Shown one piece after another: positions 23,841 through 30,986 of a stretch of DNA of 30,986 nucleotides (position 1 is its first letter; each line of letters begins with the position of its first letter). The translations under genes and the position numbers were made by a program. The DNA lies in assembly GCA_003538975.1 (NCBI GenBank), contig DPQQ01000010.1, forward strand, positions 375,528 through 406,513. Reading direction: 5' to 3'. The notes beneath the pieces are model-generated. The model had not been told where the DNA came from, ran no database searches, and worked only from the letters and a program-made list of their open reading frames with translations. Origin of the DNA: Clostridiales bacterium. Its GTDB lineage: Bacteria; Bacillota; Clostridia; Christensenellales; Borkfalkiaceae.

Positions 23841-26174
23841 ATGAATCAGATAGTTGAAAATTTATTATTAAAACTTAACGAATCGCAACTTAAACCCGTT
23901 CTCGATACCGAAGGTCCCGTTCTCGTAATAGCGGGCGCGGGAAGCGGAAAGACAAGAGTACTTACTTCGAGAATAGCTTATCTCGTGCTTGAAAAGGGCG
24001 TCAGCCCTTCGGAGATTCTGGCGATAACCTTCACGAACAAAGCGGCGAAGGAAATGAAGGACAGACTTTATAGTTTTATTCCGGACGTAGACAGAATGTG
24101 GTGCAGCACCATACACAGCATGTGCGTTAAAATTCTGCGTTCGTGTATCGAAAGGCTCGGTTATACCCGAAATTTTACCATATATGACGAAACGGATAAA
24201 GATAAAGTAGTGAAGCGTATATGCGATTCGATAGGACTCCCTGCGGACAAGCACGCAAAACCTATAAAAAATTACATATCGGAAGCGAAAAACAGATATC
24301 AGACTCCCGAAGAATTTTTTAAGGATAATCCCTACATACGAAACGGAGAACTTTATCTTAAAGCTCTTCTGGAGTACGAAAGACTTCTTTTCGAGTCTAA
24401 CGCGCTTGATTTCGACGATATACTCGTAAAAACAGTGAAAGTTTTTCTTGATTATCCGGAAGTTGCCGAATATTATTCGAAAAAATTCAGATACGTCCAT
24501 GTGGACGAGTTTCAGGACACTAACAGAGTTCAGTTTCTTATCGTAAAAATTCTCGCTAAATATCACGGCAATTTATTTGCGGTAGGCGACGACGATCAGA
24601 GTATTTACGGCTGGCGCGGCGCCGATCTATCGAATATTCTCGATTTTGATAAGATATTCAAAGGGACGAAGATCTATAAACTCGAACAGAATTACCGTTC
24701 GACGAAGCGTATTTTGTCGCTTGCGAATAAAGTCATAGGTAAAAACAAAGAAAGAAGAGACAAAGTGTTGTGGACCGAAAACGGCGACGGCGCGGACGTT
24801 GTATATTACGACGCGCCCGACGACAGAACGGAAGCTTCGTACGTGGCGGTGCAGATAAAAAAGCTAATGAACGGCTATAATTATAAATATAAAGATTTTG
24901 CCGTTTTAATGAGATTAAATGCGCTTTCACGCGGGTACGAACAGGAATTTTTAAAGTATAACATTCCTTATAAGATATACGGCGGGTTCAGATTCTATGA
25001 GCGTAAAGAAATAAAAGACCTTTTGGGATACATAAAACTTATAAATAACACAAAAGACAACGAGTCCTTTATAAGAATAGTGAACTGTCCGAAACGCGGA
25101 ATAGGCGAAAAATCCGTAAACGCTCTTTTAATGTCTTCGGCAGAAAAGGGCAAGTCGATGTTCGATTGTCTTGCAGATATAGAAACCGATCCCGCAATAG
25201 GCGGTGCAGCTAAAAACAAATTTATCGAACTCAGAAAGCTTTTATATTCGCTTCAGGCAAAGTCGGAAGAGCTGGAACTCGACGAATTTATAAAAGCGGT
25301 TGTGGACGATACGAGATTTTTAAGTATGTTTTCGGAAGGTACCGAAGAAAACGAGAACCGTAAGATGAACATAGACGAATTCATATCTTCGGCGGTGCAG
25401 TTCAAGCAGGACAATCCCGAAGCGATGATTTCGGATTTCGTAAATTCGGTAACGTTAAGTTCGGATACGGACGATATAAACTCGGACGACGTTGTTTCGA
25501 TAGCGACGATCCATGCGGTAAAAGGTCTTGAATTCAAAGTCGTATTTATAGTAGGACTTGAAGAAGGAATATTCCCGATTTCAAGAGCTTCGGAAGACTG
25601 CGAACAGGAAGAAGAACGTCGTCTTATGTACGTCTCGATAACGCGAGCGATGGAAAGGCTCTATATGTCCAGAGCCGATTCGAGATTTTTACACGGCGAA
25701 AGAACGATAACGAGCGCATCGAGATTCTTAAAAGATTGCGGAGTTATTTCGGAAAGAACGATTAAAAAACCCGAACCGGAGAGCTATTCGTCGTATGGCG
25801 GAAACGGCTATGGAAGCCGATACAATTCTTATAATTCCGGCAGCGGTTACAATAAGTCCGATTATTCGGGAAGGAAAGATTATAACGAAAGAAACGACGC
25901 GGAAGATATTTTGGATACGGGTTCTTACGGCGGCTTCAATTCCGGTTATTATCAGCGAAAAATCGAACAGGAAAAAGCTGAAAAATCGAGACAAAATTCT
26001 ATCGATTACACTAAATTCAGACCTGGCGCAAAAGTAAAACACGTTAACTTCGGCGAAGGAACGATAATTACCGTTCAGGGCGTCGGGGCGAGCATGGTTG
26101 CTGATATAGCATTTAAAGGCTACGGCGTGAAAAAACTTGCCGTGAAATTCGCTCCGATACAAATTATCGGATAA
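23841..26174 (+). CDS. pcrA: ATP-dependent DNA helicase PcrA/UvrD
   Basis: Superfamily 1A 3'-5' helicase, 777 residues, acting in repair, plasmid replication and clearing of transcription or replication blocks. Motif I is AGAGSGKT (K37). TFTNKAAKEM (motif Ia), VDEFQDTN (motif II, D222-E223), GDDDQSIYGWRGA (motif III), QNYRST (IV), TIHAVKGLEF (V) and VSITRAMERLY (VI) are all found. Between the helicase core and the C-terminal Tudor-like RNA-polymerase-binding domain (GAKVKHVNFGEGTI..., from about residue 732) lies a Gly/Tyr/Ser/Asn-rich disordered stretch, about residues 643-710. No ribosome site precedes ATG; translation probably couples to the SDR gene 3 bases upstream. ligA follows, the usual pcrA-ligA order of Bacillota. 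Confidence 0.96.
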   Translation: MNQIVENLLLKLNESQLKPVLDTEGPVLVIAGAGSGKTRVLTSRIAYLVLEKGVSPSEILAITFTNKAAKEMKDRLYSFIPDVDRMWCSTIHSMCVKILRSCIERLGYTRNFTIYDETDKDKVVKRICDSIGLPADKHAKPIKNYISEAKNRYQTPEEFFKDNPYIRNGELYLKALLEYERLLFESNALDFDDILVKTVKVFLDYPEVAEYYSKKFRYVHVDEFQDTNRVQFLIVKILAKYHGNLFAVGDDDQSIYGWRGADLSNILDFDKIFKGTKIYKLEQNYRSTKRILSLANKVIGKNKERRDKVLWTENGDGADVVYYDAPDDRTEASYVAVQIKKLMNGYNYKYKDFAVLMRLNALSRGYEQEFLKYNIPYKIYGGFRFYERKEIKDLLGYIKLINNTKDNESFIRIVNCPKRGIGEKSVNALLMSSAEKGKSMFDCLADIETDPAIGGAAKNKFIELRKLLYSLQAKSEELELDEFIKAVVDDTRFLSMFSEGTEENENRKMNIDEFISSAVQFKQDNPEAMISDFVNSVTLSSDTDDINSDDVVSIATIHAVKGLEFKVVFIVGLEEGIFPISRASEDCEQEEERRLMYVSITRAMERLYMSRADSRFLHGERTITSASRFLKDCGVISERTIKKPEPESYSSYGGNGYGSRYNSYNSGSGYNKSDYSGRKDYNERNDAEDILDTGSYGGFNSGYYQRKIEQEKAEKSRQNSIDYTKFRPGAKVKHVNFGEGTIITVQGVGASMVADIAFKGYGVKKLAVKFAPIQIIG

Positions 26175-26200
26175 AATAAAACTACAAAACGGAGAGAAAA

Positions 26201-28162
26201 ATGGATAATAACGCTGTTTTTTCGAGAATGCGCGAGCTGACGGATAAACTAAACAGATACGGATACGAATATTACGTTCTGGATAATCCTACCGTTTCGG
26301 ACGGTGAATACGACGCTTTGTACGACGAACTGAAACGTCTTGAAAAAGAAACGGGAACGATATTTTTCGATTCTCCGACGAAAAGAGTAGGCGGAGAGCC
26401 GATTTCGTCTTTTAAAAAGCATGCGCATATTCAAAGGCTATATAGTTTAGACAAAGCGACGACGACCGAAGAACTCGATTCATTTTTTGCAAAAATAAAG
26501 AAAGCCGAAAGCGTCGAACCGGAATATACGGTAGAGTATAAGTTCGACGGTCTTACGATTTCGATAACCTACGAAGACGGCAAGTTTTTAAGAGCCACAA
26601 CAAGAGGAAACGGCGTTATCGGAGAAGACGTTACCGCACAGGTTCTGACCATTAAAAGCTATCCGATGACGATAGATACATCAGGCATTGTGGAAGTTCA
26701 GGGCGAAGCGATAATAAGACTTTCGGTTCTCGAAAAATACAATAAGACAGCGGCGGAACCGCTTAAGAACGCAAGGAACGCCGTTGCGGGTGCTATAAGA
26801 AATCTCGATCCGAAAGTTACCGAATCGAGAAAACCCGAAATTATGTTTTATAACGTAAATTACATTTCGGGGAGAAGTACGCTTTCGCAGACCGAGCAAG
26901 TTGAATTCTTAAAGCGAAACGGATTTAAAGTTCATCCGTTTTTCAAGATTTGCAAGAATGAAGGCGAAGTTATATCAGCCATAAACGATATAAAAATAAA
27001 CAGAAAAAACCTTGATATTTTAACAGACGGCGCAGTTATTAAGGTAAACGATATAGCAATAAGAGACGCATTAGGATTTACAGACAAATTCCCCAAGTGG
27101 ACAATCGCTTTTAAGTTCGAAGCAGAAGAAGTAACGACGATGTTAAAAGACGTTTTGTGGCAGGTCGGAAGAACAGGTAAGCTTACTCCGCTCGCAATTC
27201 TGGATCCCGTCGAACTTGCGGGCGCAACGGTCAAAAAAGCTACTCTTAATAATTACGGCGATATTTTAAGAAAGAAGGTAATGATAAATTCGAGAGTTCT
27301 GGTAAGGCGCAGCAACGAAGTTATTCCCGAAATTTTGGGCGTTACCGAAGTATTCGATGATTCGAAGGAAATAGTAAAACCCGATGTTTGCCCGTATTGC
27401 GGCGCAAAACTTATCGAAACGGGAGCCAATATTTTCTGTCCGAATAAGCATTGCCGCCCGAGAGTTATAGCAAAACTTACGAATTTTGCGTGCAAAAACG
27501 GATTCAATATAGACGGATTCAGCGAAATGACCGCCGGAGTGTTCTTCGATAAATTCGGAACGGAAAAGTTTTCGGATTTATTCAAACTTAAAAAGGAAGA
27601 CGTACTCGCATTAGACGGATTCAAAGATCTTAAAACGGCAAATTTGTTCCGCGCTTTGGAAAAGTCGAAAACGGTTGATTTTGCCAACTTTATTTACGCT
27701 CTCGGAATAGATAACGTAGGCAAAAAAACGGCGGAAGATCTTGCTAAAACTTTCAAGACCTTAAATAATTTTATGTCCGCGGATTACGATACTTTGGTTT
27801 CGGTATCAGACGTCGGCGAAATTACCGCAAAAACGATTTCGGACTATTTTTCCGACGAATATAACGTAAACGAAGTAAAAGAACTTCTGGCAGTCGGCGT
27901 TAAGATAAACGAAGTAAAAAGCGTGAGCGGCGGAATTTTTTCGGGTAAAAAATTCGTTTTAACCGGAACGCTTCCGACGTATTCGAGGGACGAAGCTTCT
28001 AAAATAATAGTAGAAAACGGCGGCGAAACGGCGTCTTCGGTATCGAAAAAAACCGATTACGTTTTATACGGCGAATCCGCGGGAAGCAAGCTCGAAAAAG
28101 CGAGAGAACTGGGCGTAAAACTCATAACGGAAGAAGAATTTATGAATATGCTTAAAAAATAA
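26201..28162 (+). CDS. ligA: NAD+-dependent DNA ligase
   Basis: Seals nicks during replication and repair through a ligase-AMP intermediate. The chain is 653 residues. An Ia domain with YYVLDNPTVSDGEYD comes first. The adenylation domain has the nucleophile K114 in YKFDG (the usual form is K.DG with a preceding polar residue). An OB fold, a Cys4 zinc finger (C397, C400, C413, C418), a helix-hairpin-helix domain and a C-terminal BRCT domain (FSGKKFVLTGTLPTYSR) follow. The fourth zinc-finger motif reads CRPR where most have CPA, a small departure. CGGAGAG precedes ATG. It is downstream of pcrA by 26 bases and probably in the same message. Confidence 0.97.
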   Translation: MDNNAVFSRMRELTDKLNRYGYEYYVLDNPTVSDGEYDALYDELKRLEKETGTIFFDSPTKRVGGEPISSFKKHAHIQRLYSLDKATTTEELDSFFAKIKKAESVEPEYTVEYKFDGLTISITYEDGKFLRATTRGNGVIGEDVTAQVLTIKSYPMTIDTSGIVEVQGEAIIRLSVLEKYNKTAAEPLKNARNAVAGAIRNLDPKVTESRKPEIMFYNVNYISGRSTLSQTEQVEFLKRNGFKVHPFFKICKNEGEVISAINDIKINRKNLDILTDGAVIKVNDIAIRDALGFTDKFPKWTIAFKFEAEEVTTMLKDVLWQVGRTGKLTPLAILDPVELAGATVKKATLNNYGDILRKKVMINSRVLVRRSNEVIPEILGVTEVFDDSKEIVKPDVCPYCGAKLIETGANIFCPNKHCRPRVIAKLTNFACKNGFNIDGFSEMTAGVFFDKFGTEKFSDLFKLKKEDVLALDGFKDLKTANLFRALEKSKTVDFANFIYALGIDNVGKKTAEDLAKTFKTLNNFMSADYDTLVSVSDVGEITAKTISDYFSDEYNVNEVKELLAVGVKINEVKSVSGGIFSGKKFVLTGTLPTYSRDEASKIIVENGGETASSVSKKTDYVLYGESAGSKLEKARELGVKLITEEEFMNMLKK

Positions 28163-28196
28163 TCGTTTTATTACGCTAAACGTCTTATAAAAAGTT

Positions 28197-28224
28197 TTGT
28201 TTTTTAAGAATATTATGATAAAAT
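28197..28224 (+). promoter_or_regulatory. Promoter of the yicC-gmk-rpoZ unit
   Basis: -35 TTGTTT (28197-28202), 16-bp spacer, and extended -10 TGA-TAAAAT (28216-28224). The predicted start near 28231 gives a leader of about 62 nt that holds a strong hairpin. Confidence 0.65.
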
Positions 28225-28242
28225 AAATAACACAAGAAAATA

Positions 28243-28272
28243 TACGGTTGTTTTTATTAAAAGACGACCGTA
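28243..28272 (+). other. 5'-leader hairpin upstream of yicC
   Basis: A 13-bp stem pairs 28243-28255 with 28260-28272 (two G-U pairs) around a 4-nt ATTA loop. It lies about 12 nt after the predicted transcript start and 20 nt before the yicC start codon. No T run follows, so it is not a terminator; an mRNA-stability or regulatory role is possible. Confidence 0.6.
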
Positions 28273-28292
28273 ACGAGAGAAAAGGGTAAATT

Positions 28293-29165
28293 ATGTACAG
28301 TATGACCGGTTACGGCAGGGCGGAATATCACGAAAACGGTATAAACCTTTTAGTCGAACTTAAAACCGTAAACAACAGGAATCTCGATTTCAATTCGAAA
28401 ATCCCGAGAGCTTTTATCTGTTTCGAAGACGCTATGCGGAATCTTGTAAAAGAGCATATAAACAGAGGAAGAGCGGATCTTTATCTTTCCTTCTCCGATA
28501 CCAACGAATCGGACAGCGAGATTTCGGTAGACGACGGTCTCGTAAAAGCGTATTATGCTGCGTCGGAAAAGATTTCGGACGCCCTTAACATTCCGAACGA
28601 TTTTTCTGTTTCGAGAATTTTGTTTTCCGAAGGCGTTATAAAGGACGACGGCGGGTTTAAGGATTATTCTTTTTTAGAGCCGGTAGTGCTTAAAACCTTA
28701 AAAACCGCTTTGGACAATCTGAACGCAATGCGTCTTACCGAAGGCAAAAAACTCATCGCCGATATGTCGGCAAGGATGATAACCATCGAAGAACTCGTAA
28801 AAAAGATAAAAGCGCGTGCGCCGCTCGTTGCTGCGGAATATAAGGAAAAACTTAAAGAAAGAGTTTCGGACTTTTTGCAGGACGTAAACTACGACGAAGC
28901 GAGACTTCTGAACGAAGTAGCGTTTTTTACAGACAAATCGAATATAGACGAAGAGTTGACAAGGCTTAATTCGCATATTTCGCAGTTCTATAAGATAATC
29001 GAAGGACCGTTGCCCGGTAAAAAATTGGATTTTTTAATACAGGAATTCAATAGGGAAACGAATACCATCTGTTCGAAGTCTAACGATCTCGAGATAACGA
29101 GTCTCGGACTTTCGTTAAAGAACGAAATCGAAAAAATAAGGGAACAGGTTCAAAACGTAGAATGA
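28293..29165 (+). CDS. yicC: YicC family endoribonuclease
   Basis: A 290-residue cytoplasmic protein of the YicC/YloC family, for which endoribonuclease activity has been reported. The N-terminus MYSMTGYGRAEY and the C-terminal LDFLIQEFNRETNTICSKSND carry the conserved blocks, the latter with the acidic and histidine-poor metal-site pattern of the DUF1732 domain. A helical middle (about 140-215) joins them. AAAGGG precedes ATG. The stop codon overlaps the gmk start by four bases (ATGA), so they are translationally coupled. This is the first gene of the classic yicC-gmk-rpoZ cluster. The strong leader hairpin is intriguing for a gene that may encode an RNase, as it might be self-regulated. Confidence 0.95.
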   Translation: MYSMTGYGRAEYHENGINLLVELKTVNNRNLDFNSKIPRAFICFEDAMRNLVKEHINRGRADLYLSFSDTNESDSEISVDDGLVKAYYAASEKISDALNIPNDFSVSRILFSEGVIKDDGGFKDYSFLEPVVLKTLKTALDNLNAMRLTEGKKLIADMSARMITIEELVKKIKARAPLVAAEYKEKLKERVSDFLQDVNYDEARLLNEVAFFTDKSNIDEELTRLNSHISQFYKIIEGPLPGKKLDFLIQEFNRETNTICSKSNDLEITSLGLSLKNEIEKIREQVQNVE

Positions 29166-29719
29166 GAAACGTATTATTCGTTATTTCGGGGCCTTCGGGC
29201 GTAGGTAAAGGAACAGTTGCAAAAAAGGTCTGCGAAGATATAAAAAACGTAAGTTTAAGCATATCATGCACTACGAGATGCCCGCGAGTCGGCGAAGAAG
29301 ACGGCAAAGATTACTTTTTTATAAGTAAAGAGAACTTTATTTCACGTATAGGAAACGGCGATTTTCTGGAATATTCTAACCATTTCGAAAATTACTACGG
29401 CACACCCAAAAGCTTTGTCCTCGATAAACTTAAAACAAGTGATGTTCTTTTGGAAATCGACGTGAACGGTGGACTTTCCGTTAAAAAAGCTTTTCCCGAA
29501 GCAGTTCTTATAATGCTTCTTCCTCCGGATATCGAAACTCTTAAATCCCGTCTTAAAGGAAGGGGAACCGAAAGCGACGATAAAATAGCGGAAAGAATAG
29601 AAAGAGTCGATTACGAACTCGGCAAAAAAGATCTTTACGATTACACCGTCGTAAACGACGATTTAGGCGAAACTGTTAAAAATATCGAAAAGATTTTAAA
29701 ATCCGAGAAGTTAAAATAA
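29162..29719 (+). CDS. gmk: Guanylate kinase
   Basis: Phosphorylates GMP to GDP using ATP; needed for nucleotide supply and (p)ppGpp balance. 185 residues. The P-loop is SGPSGVGKGT (K16). The GMP-binding region is STRCPRVGEEDGKDYFF-like, read here as CTTRCPRVGEEDGKDYFFI. FLEYSNHFENYYGT and LLEIDVNGGLSVKKAFP follow, and the lid RLKGRGTESDDKIAERI contains the catalytic arginines. It starts inside the yicC stop (ATGA overlap of 4 bases), which indicates coupled translation. The gene normally found between yicC and gmk in many Bacillota, remA, is absent. Confidence 0.97.
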   Translation: MRNVLFVISGPSGVGKGTVAKKVCEDIKNVSLSISCTTRCPRVGEEDGKDYFFISKENFISRIGNGDFLEYSNHFENYYGTPKSFVLDKLKTSDVLLEIDVNGGLSVKKAFPEAVLIMLLPPDIETLKSRLKGRGTESDDKIAERIERVDYELGKKDLYDYTVVNDDLGETVKNIEKILKSEKLK

Positions 29720-29751
29720 AAAATATATAGATTTTATAAGGAGATTTTTTT

Positions 29752-29952
29752 ATGATACAGGAACCCGAAACCGATAAATTGGTACAGAAAATAGGATCCA
29801 AATACGCTTTGTGCATAGTCGCGTCGAAGCGTGCCAAACAGATTGCGGAACAAGAACAGAAAAGCGATTATATACCCGCTTCCATGAAAAAACCGTTGTC
29901 TCTTGCGGCGGATGAAATTTATGCGGGAAAGGTAGTCGCGGTAGACGACTGA
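29752..29952 (+). CDS. rpoZ: RNA polymerase omega subunit
   Basis: A 66-residue subunit that helps fold and hold the beta' chain of RNA polymerase. The diagnostic block SKYALCIVASKRAKQIAE is intact, followed by KPLSLAADEIYAGKV, the helix that packs on beta'. The length is typical for Bacillota. ATAAGGAG lies 8 bases before ATG and only 32 bases separate it from gmk, so it belongs to the yicC operon. A perfect-stem terminator begins 8 bases after its stop and separates it from priA. Confidence 0.95.
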   Translation: MIQEPETDKLVQKIGSKYALCIVASKRAKQIAEQEQKSDYIPASMKKPLSLAADEIYAGKVVAVDD

Positions 29953-29959
29953 AAAATAT

Positions 29960-29991
29960 AAAAACGTTCATCGCACAGATGAACGTTTTTA
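29960..29991 (+). terminator. Rho-independent terminator between rpoZ and priA
   Basis: A perfect 13-bp stem, aaaaacgttcatc (29960-29972) with gatgaacgttttt (29978-29990), has a GCACA loop and ends in five Ts. Confidence 0.9.
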
Positions 29992-30022
29992 ATGTATTTA
30001 CTTATTAAAACCTAAGATAAAA

Positions 30023-30986
30023 ATGTTTGCCGACGTTATCGTTGATATAGCTTCATCCGAGGTCGATCGGATTTTCGAATATTCTTTTACGGACGAACGC
30101 ATACTCCCGGGAACGAGAGTAAGCGTTCCTTTCGCAAATAAAATTATCTGCGGATTCGTTATCGCCGTAAAAGAGACTTCGGACTTCGATCCGAAAAGAA
30201 TAAAACCCGTATACGAAGTCCTTGACGACATCCCCGCGCTTACGGAAGAAGAATTTTCGCTTATGAATTATATAAGGAAAAAGTACTTTGTACCGGCGGC
30301 ACTCGCACTAAGGCTTTTTCTTCCGAGCGAAATGAGACTCGGCAAAGTCAAAAATCTTTATACTTCGGTTTCTTCGCTTGCTGTAAACGAAGACGAAGCG
30401 GTTACCGCAGCCGAAGGGTTGAGAAAGTCCGCAGTAAAGCAAAAAGCTCTTATCGAAAGACTTATAAACGACAAAACGGAAAGAACTTCGATTCTGAATT
30501 CCGAATTCGGTAACGCCGCCGTAAAAAAACTCGAAGAACTAGGCGTGATAAAAACCGAAAAGGTAAGAGAATATCGCTCGCCGTATAAAAACATAGACTG
30601 CGTTTCGAAAAACGTAACGTTAACCGAAGCTCAGTCCGCCGCCGTAAAAAACGTTACCGAAACCGACAAACTCGTTACACTCTTATTCGGCGTAACTGGA
30701 AGCGGAAAAACTGAAGTTTATCTTAATCTGATAAATAACGCTATTTCGAGCGAAAAAACCGCTATAATGCTCGTTCCCGAAATCGCTCTTACGCCGCAGA
30801 TGTTAAGACAATTACGCGCAAGGTTCGGCGATAACGCCGCTATACTTCACAGCGGACTCTCTGCCGGAGAAAAATTCGACGAATGGTGGAGAATAAAAAG
30901 CGGCGAAGCTAAAATCGTTATAGGCGCGAGAAGCGCGATTTTCGCTCCGATCGAGAATATAGGCATTATAATCATAGACGAAGAAC
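30023..30986 (+). CDS. priA: Primosomal protein N' (PriA helicase), 3' end cut off by window
   Basis: Replication-restart helicase that reloads the replisome at stalled forks. 321 codons are visible. The N-terminal DNA-binding domain starts FADVIVDIASSEVDRIFEY and continues through PGTRVSVPF and KYFVPAALALRLFLP. A winged-helix part follows (AVKQKALIERL...). The helicase begins TLTEAQ-like (VTLTEAQSAAV), with Walker A LLFGVTGSGKTEVY, motif Ia LVPEIALTPQML, LHSGLSAGEKFDEWW, KIVIGARSAIFAP and the DEE of the Walker B at the window edge. No clear ribosome site precedes ATG 30023. A terminator stands 32 bases upstream, so it needs its own promoter or read-through; none is obvious. coaBC, often found between rpoZ and priA, is missing. 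Confidence 0.95.
   Translation, partial: MFADVIVDIASSEVDRIFEYSFTDERILPGTRVSVPFANKIICGFVIAVKETSDFDPKRIKPVYEVLDDIPALTEEEFSLMNYIRKKYFVPAALALRLFLPSEMRLGKVKNLYTSVSSLAVNEDEAVTAAEGLRKSAVKQKALIERLINDKTERTSILNSEFGNAAVKKLEELGVIKTEKVREYRSPYKNIDCVSKNVTLTEAQSAAVKNVTETDKLVTLLFGVTGSGKTEVYLNLINNAISSEKTAIMLVPEIALTPQMLRQLRARFGDNAAILHSGLSAGEKFDEWWRIKSGEAKIVIGARSAIFAPIENIGIIIIDEE

Noticed and set aside
23868..24566. Open frame of 232 codons on the minus strand inside pcrA
   Set aside because: It is a shadow of the helicase reading frame with biased composition and no recognisable domain.

Overview
The window is a densely packed, low-to-medium GC bacterial chromosome segment. Strong AAGGAG-type Shine-Dalgarno sites, TTGACA/TATAAT promoters, many short GC-hairpin/poly-T terminators, a CCA-encoding tRNA gene, a BclA-like collagen protein and the yicC-gmk-rpoZ-priA order all suggest an uncultured, possibly spore-forming Clostridia-type member of the Bacillota. 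No single gene fixes the genus. Nothing marks a prophage, insertion sequence, CRISPR array or integrated island.

Left part (1-6.7 kb): the 3' part of ftsZ; an isolated tRNA-Thr(GGT) with its own promoter and terminator; an overlapping pair encoding a CmpB-type membrane protein and an HD-domain phosphohydrolase; a DUF2130 coiled-coil protein with a PD-(D/E)xK-like motif; and a fused MacB-type ABC transporter.

Middle part (6.8-20.9 kb): carbohydrate and envelope functions. These are aldose 1-epimerase, an OPA-like MFS transporter, a collagen-like surface or spore protein on the minus strand, a DUF2156 aminoacyl-transferase-like protein directly followed by aspS, a translationally coupled chromate-transporter pair on the minus strand, a divergent GDPD-family protein, a cytosolic GtaA/DUF4965-type protein, an LacZ-type GH2 beta-galactosidase and an amidohydrolase. 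galM, the MFS protein, the GtaA-like protein and LacZ could form a loose galactoside-use locus, but no regulator or ABC sugar importer is present to confirm it.

Right part (21-31 kb): a small two-helix membrane protein, a COG2509-type FAD dehydrogenase, a short-chain dehydrogenase, pcrA, ligA, then a promoter and structured leader feeding yicC-gmk-rpoZ, a terminator, and the 5' part of priA running off the window.

The most interesting observations are: the DUF2156-aspS gene pair, a bacterial two-gene analogue of the AspRS-DUF2156 fusions that aspartylate sterols in fungi; two genes whose promoters sit exactly where a leaderless mRNA would begin; and a 13-bp perfect inverted repeat in the divergent chromate-transporter/GDPD control region. 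No stretch longer than 300 bases lacks a gene.
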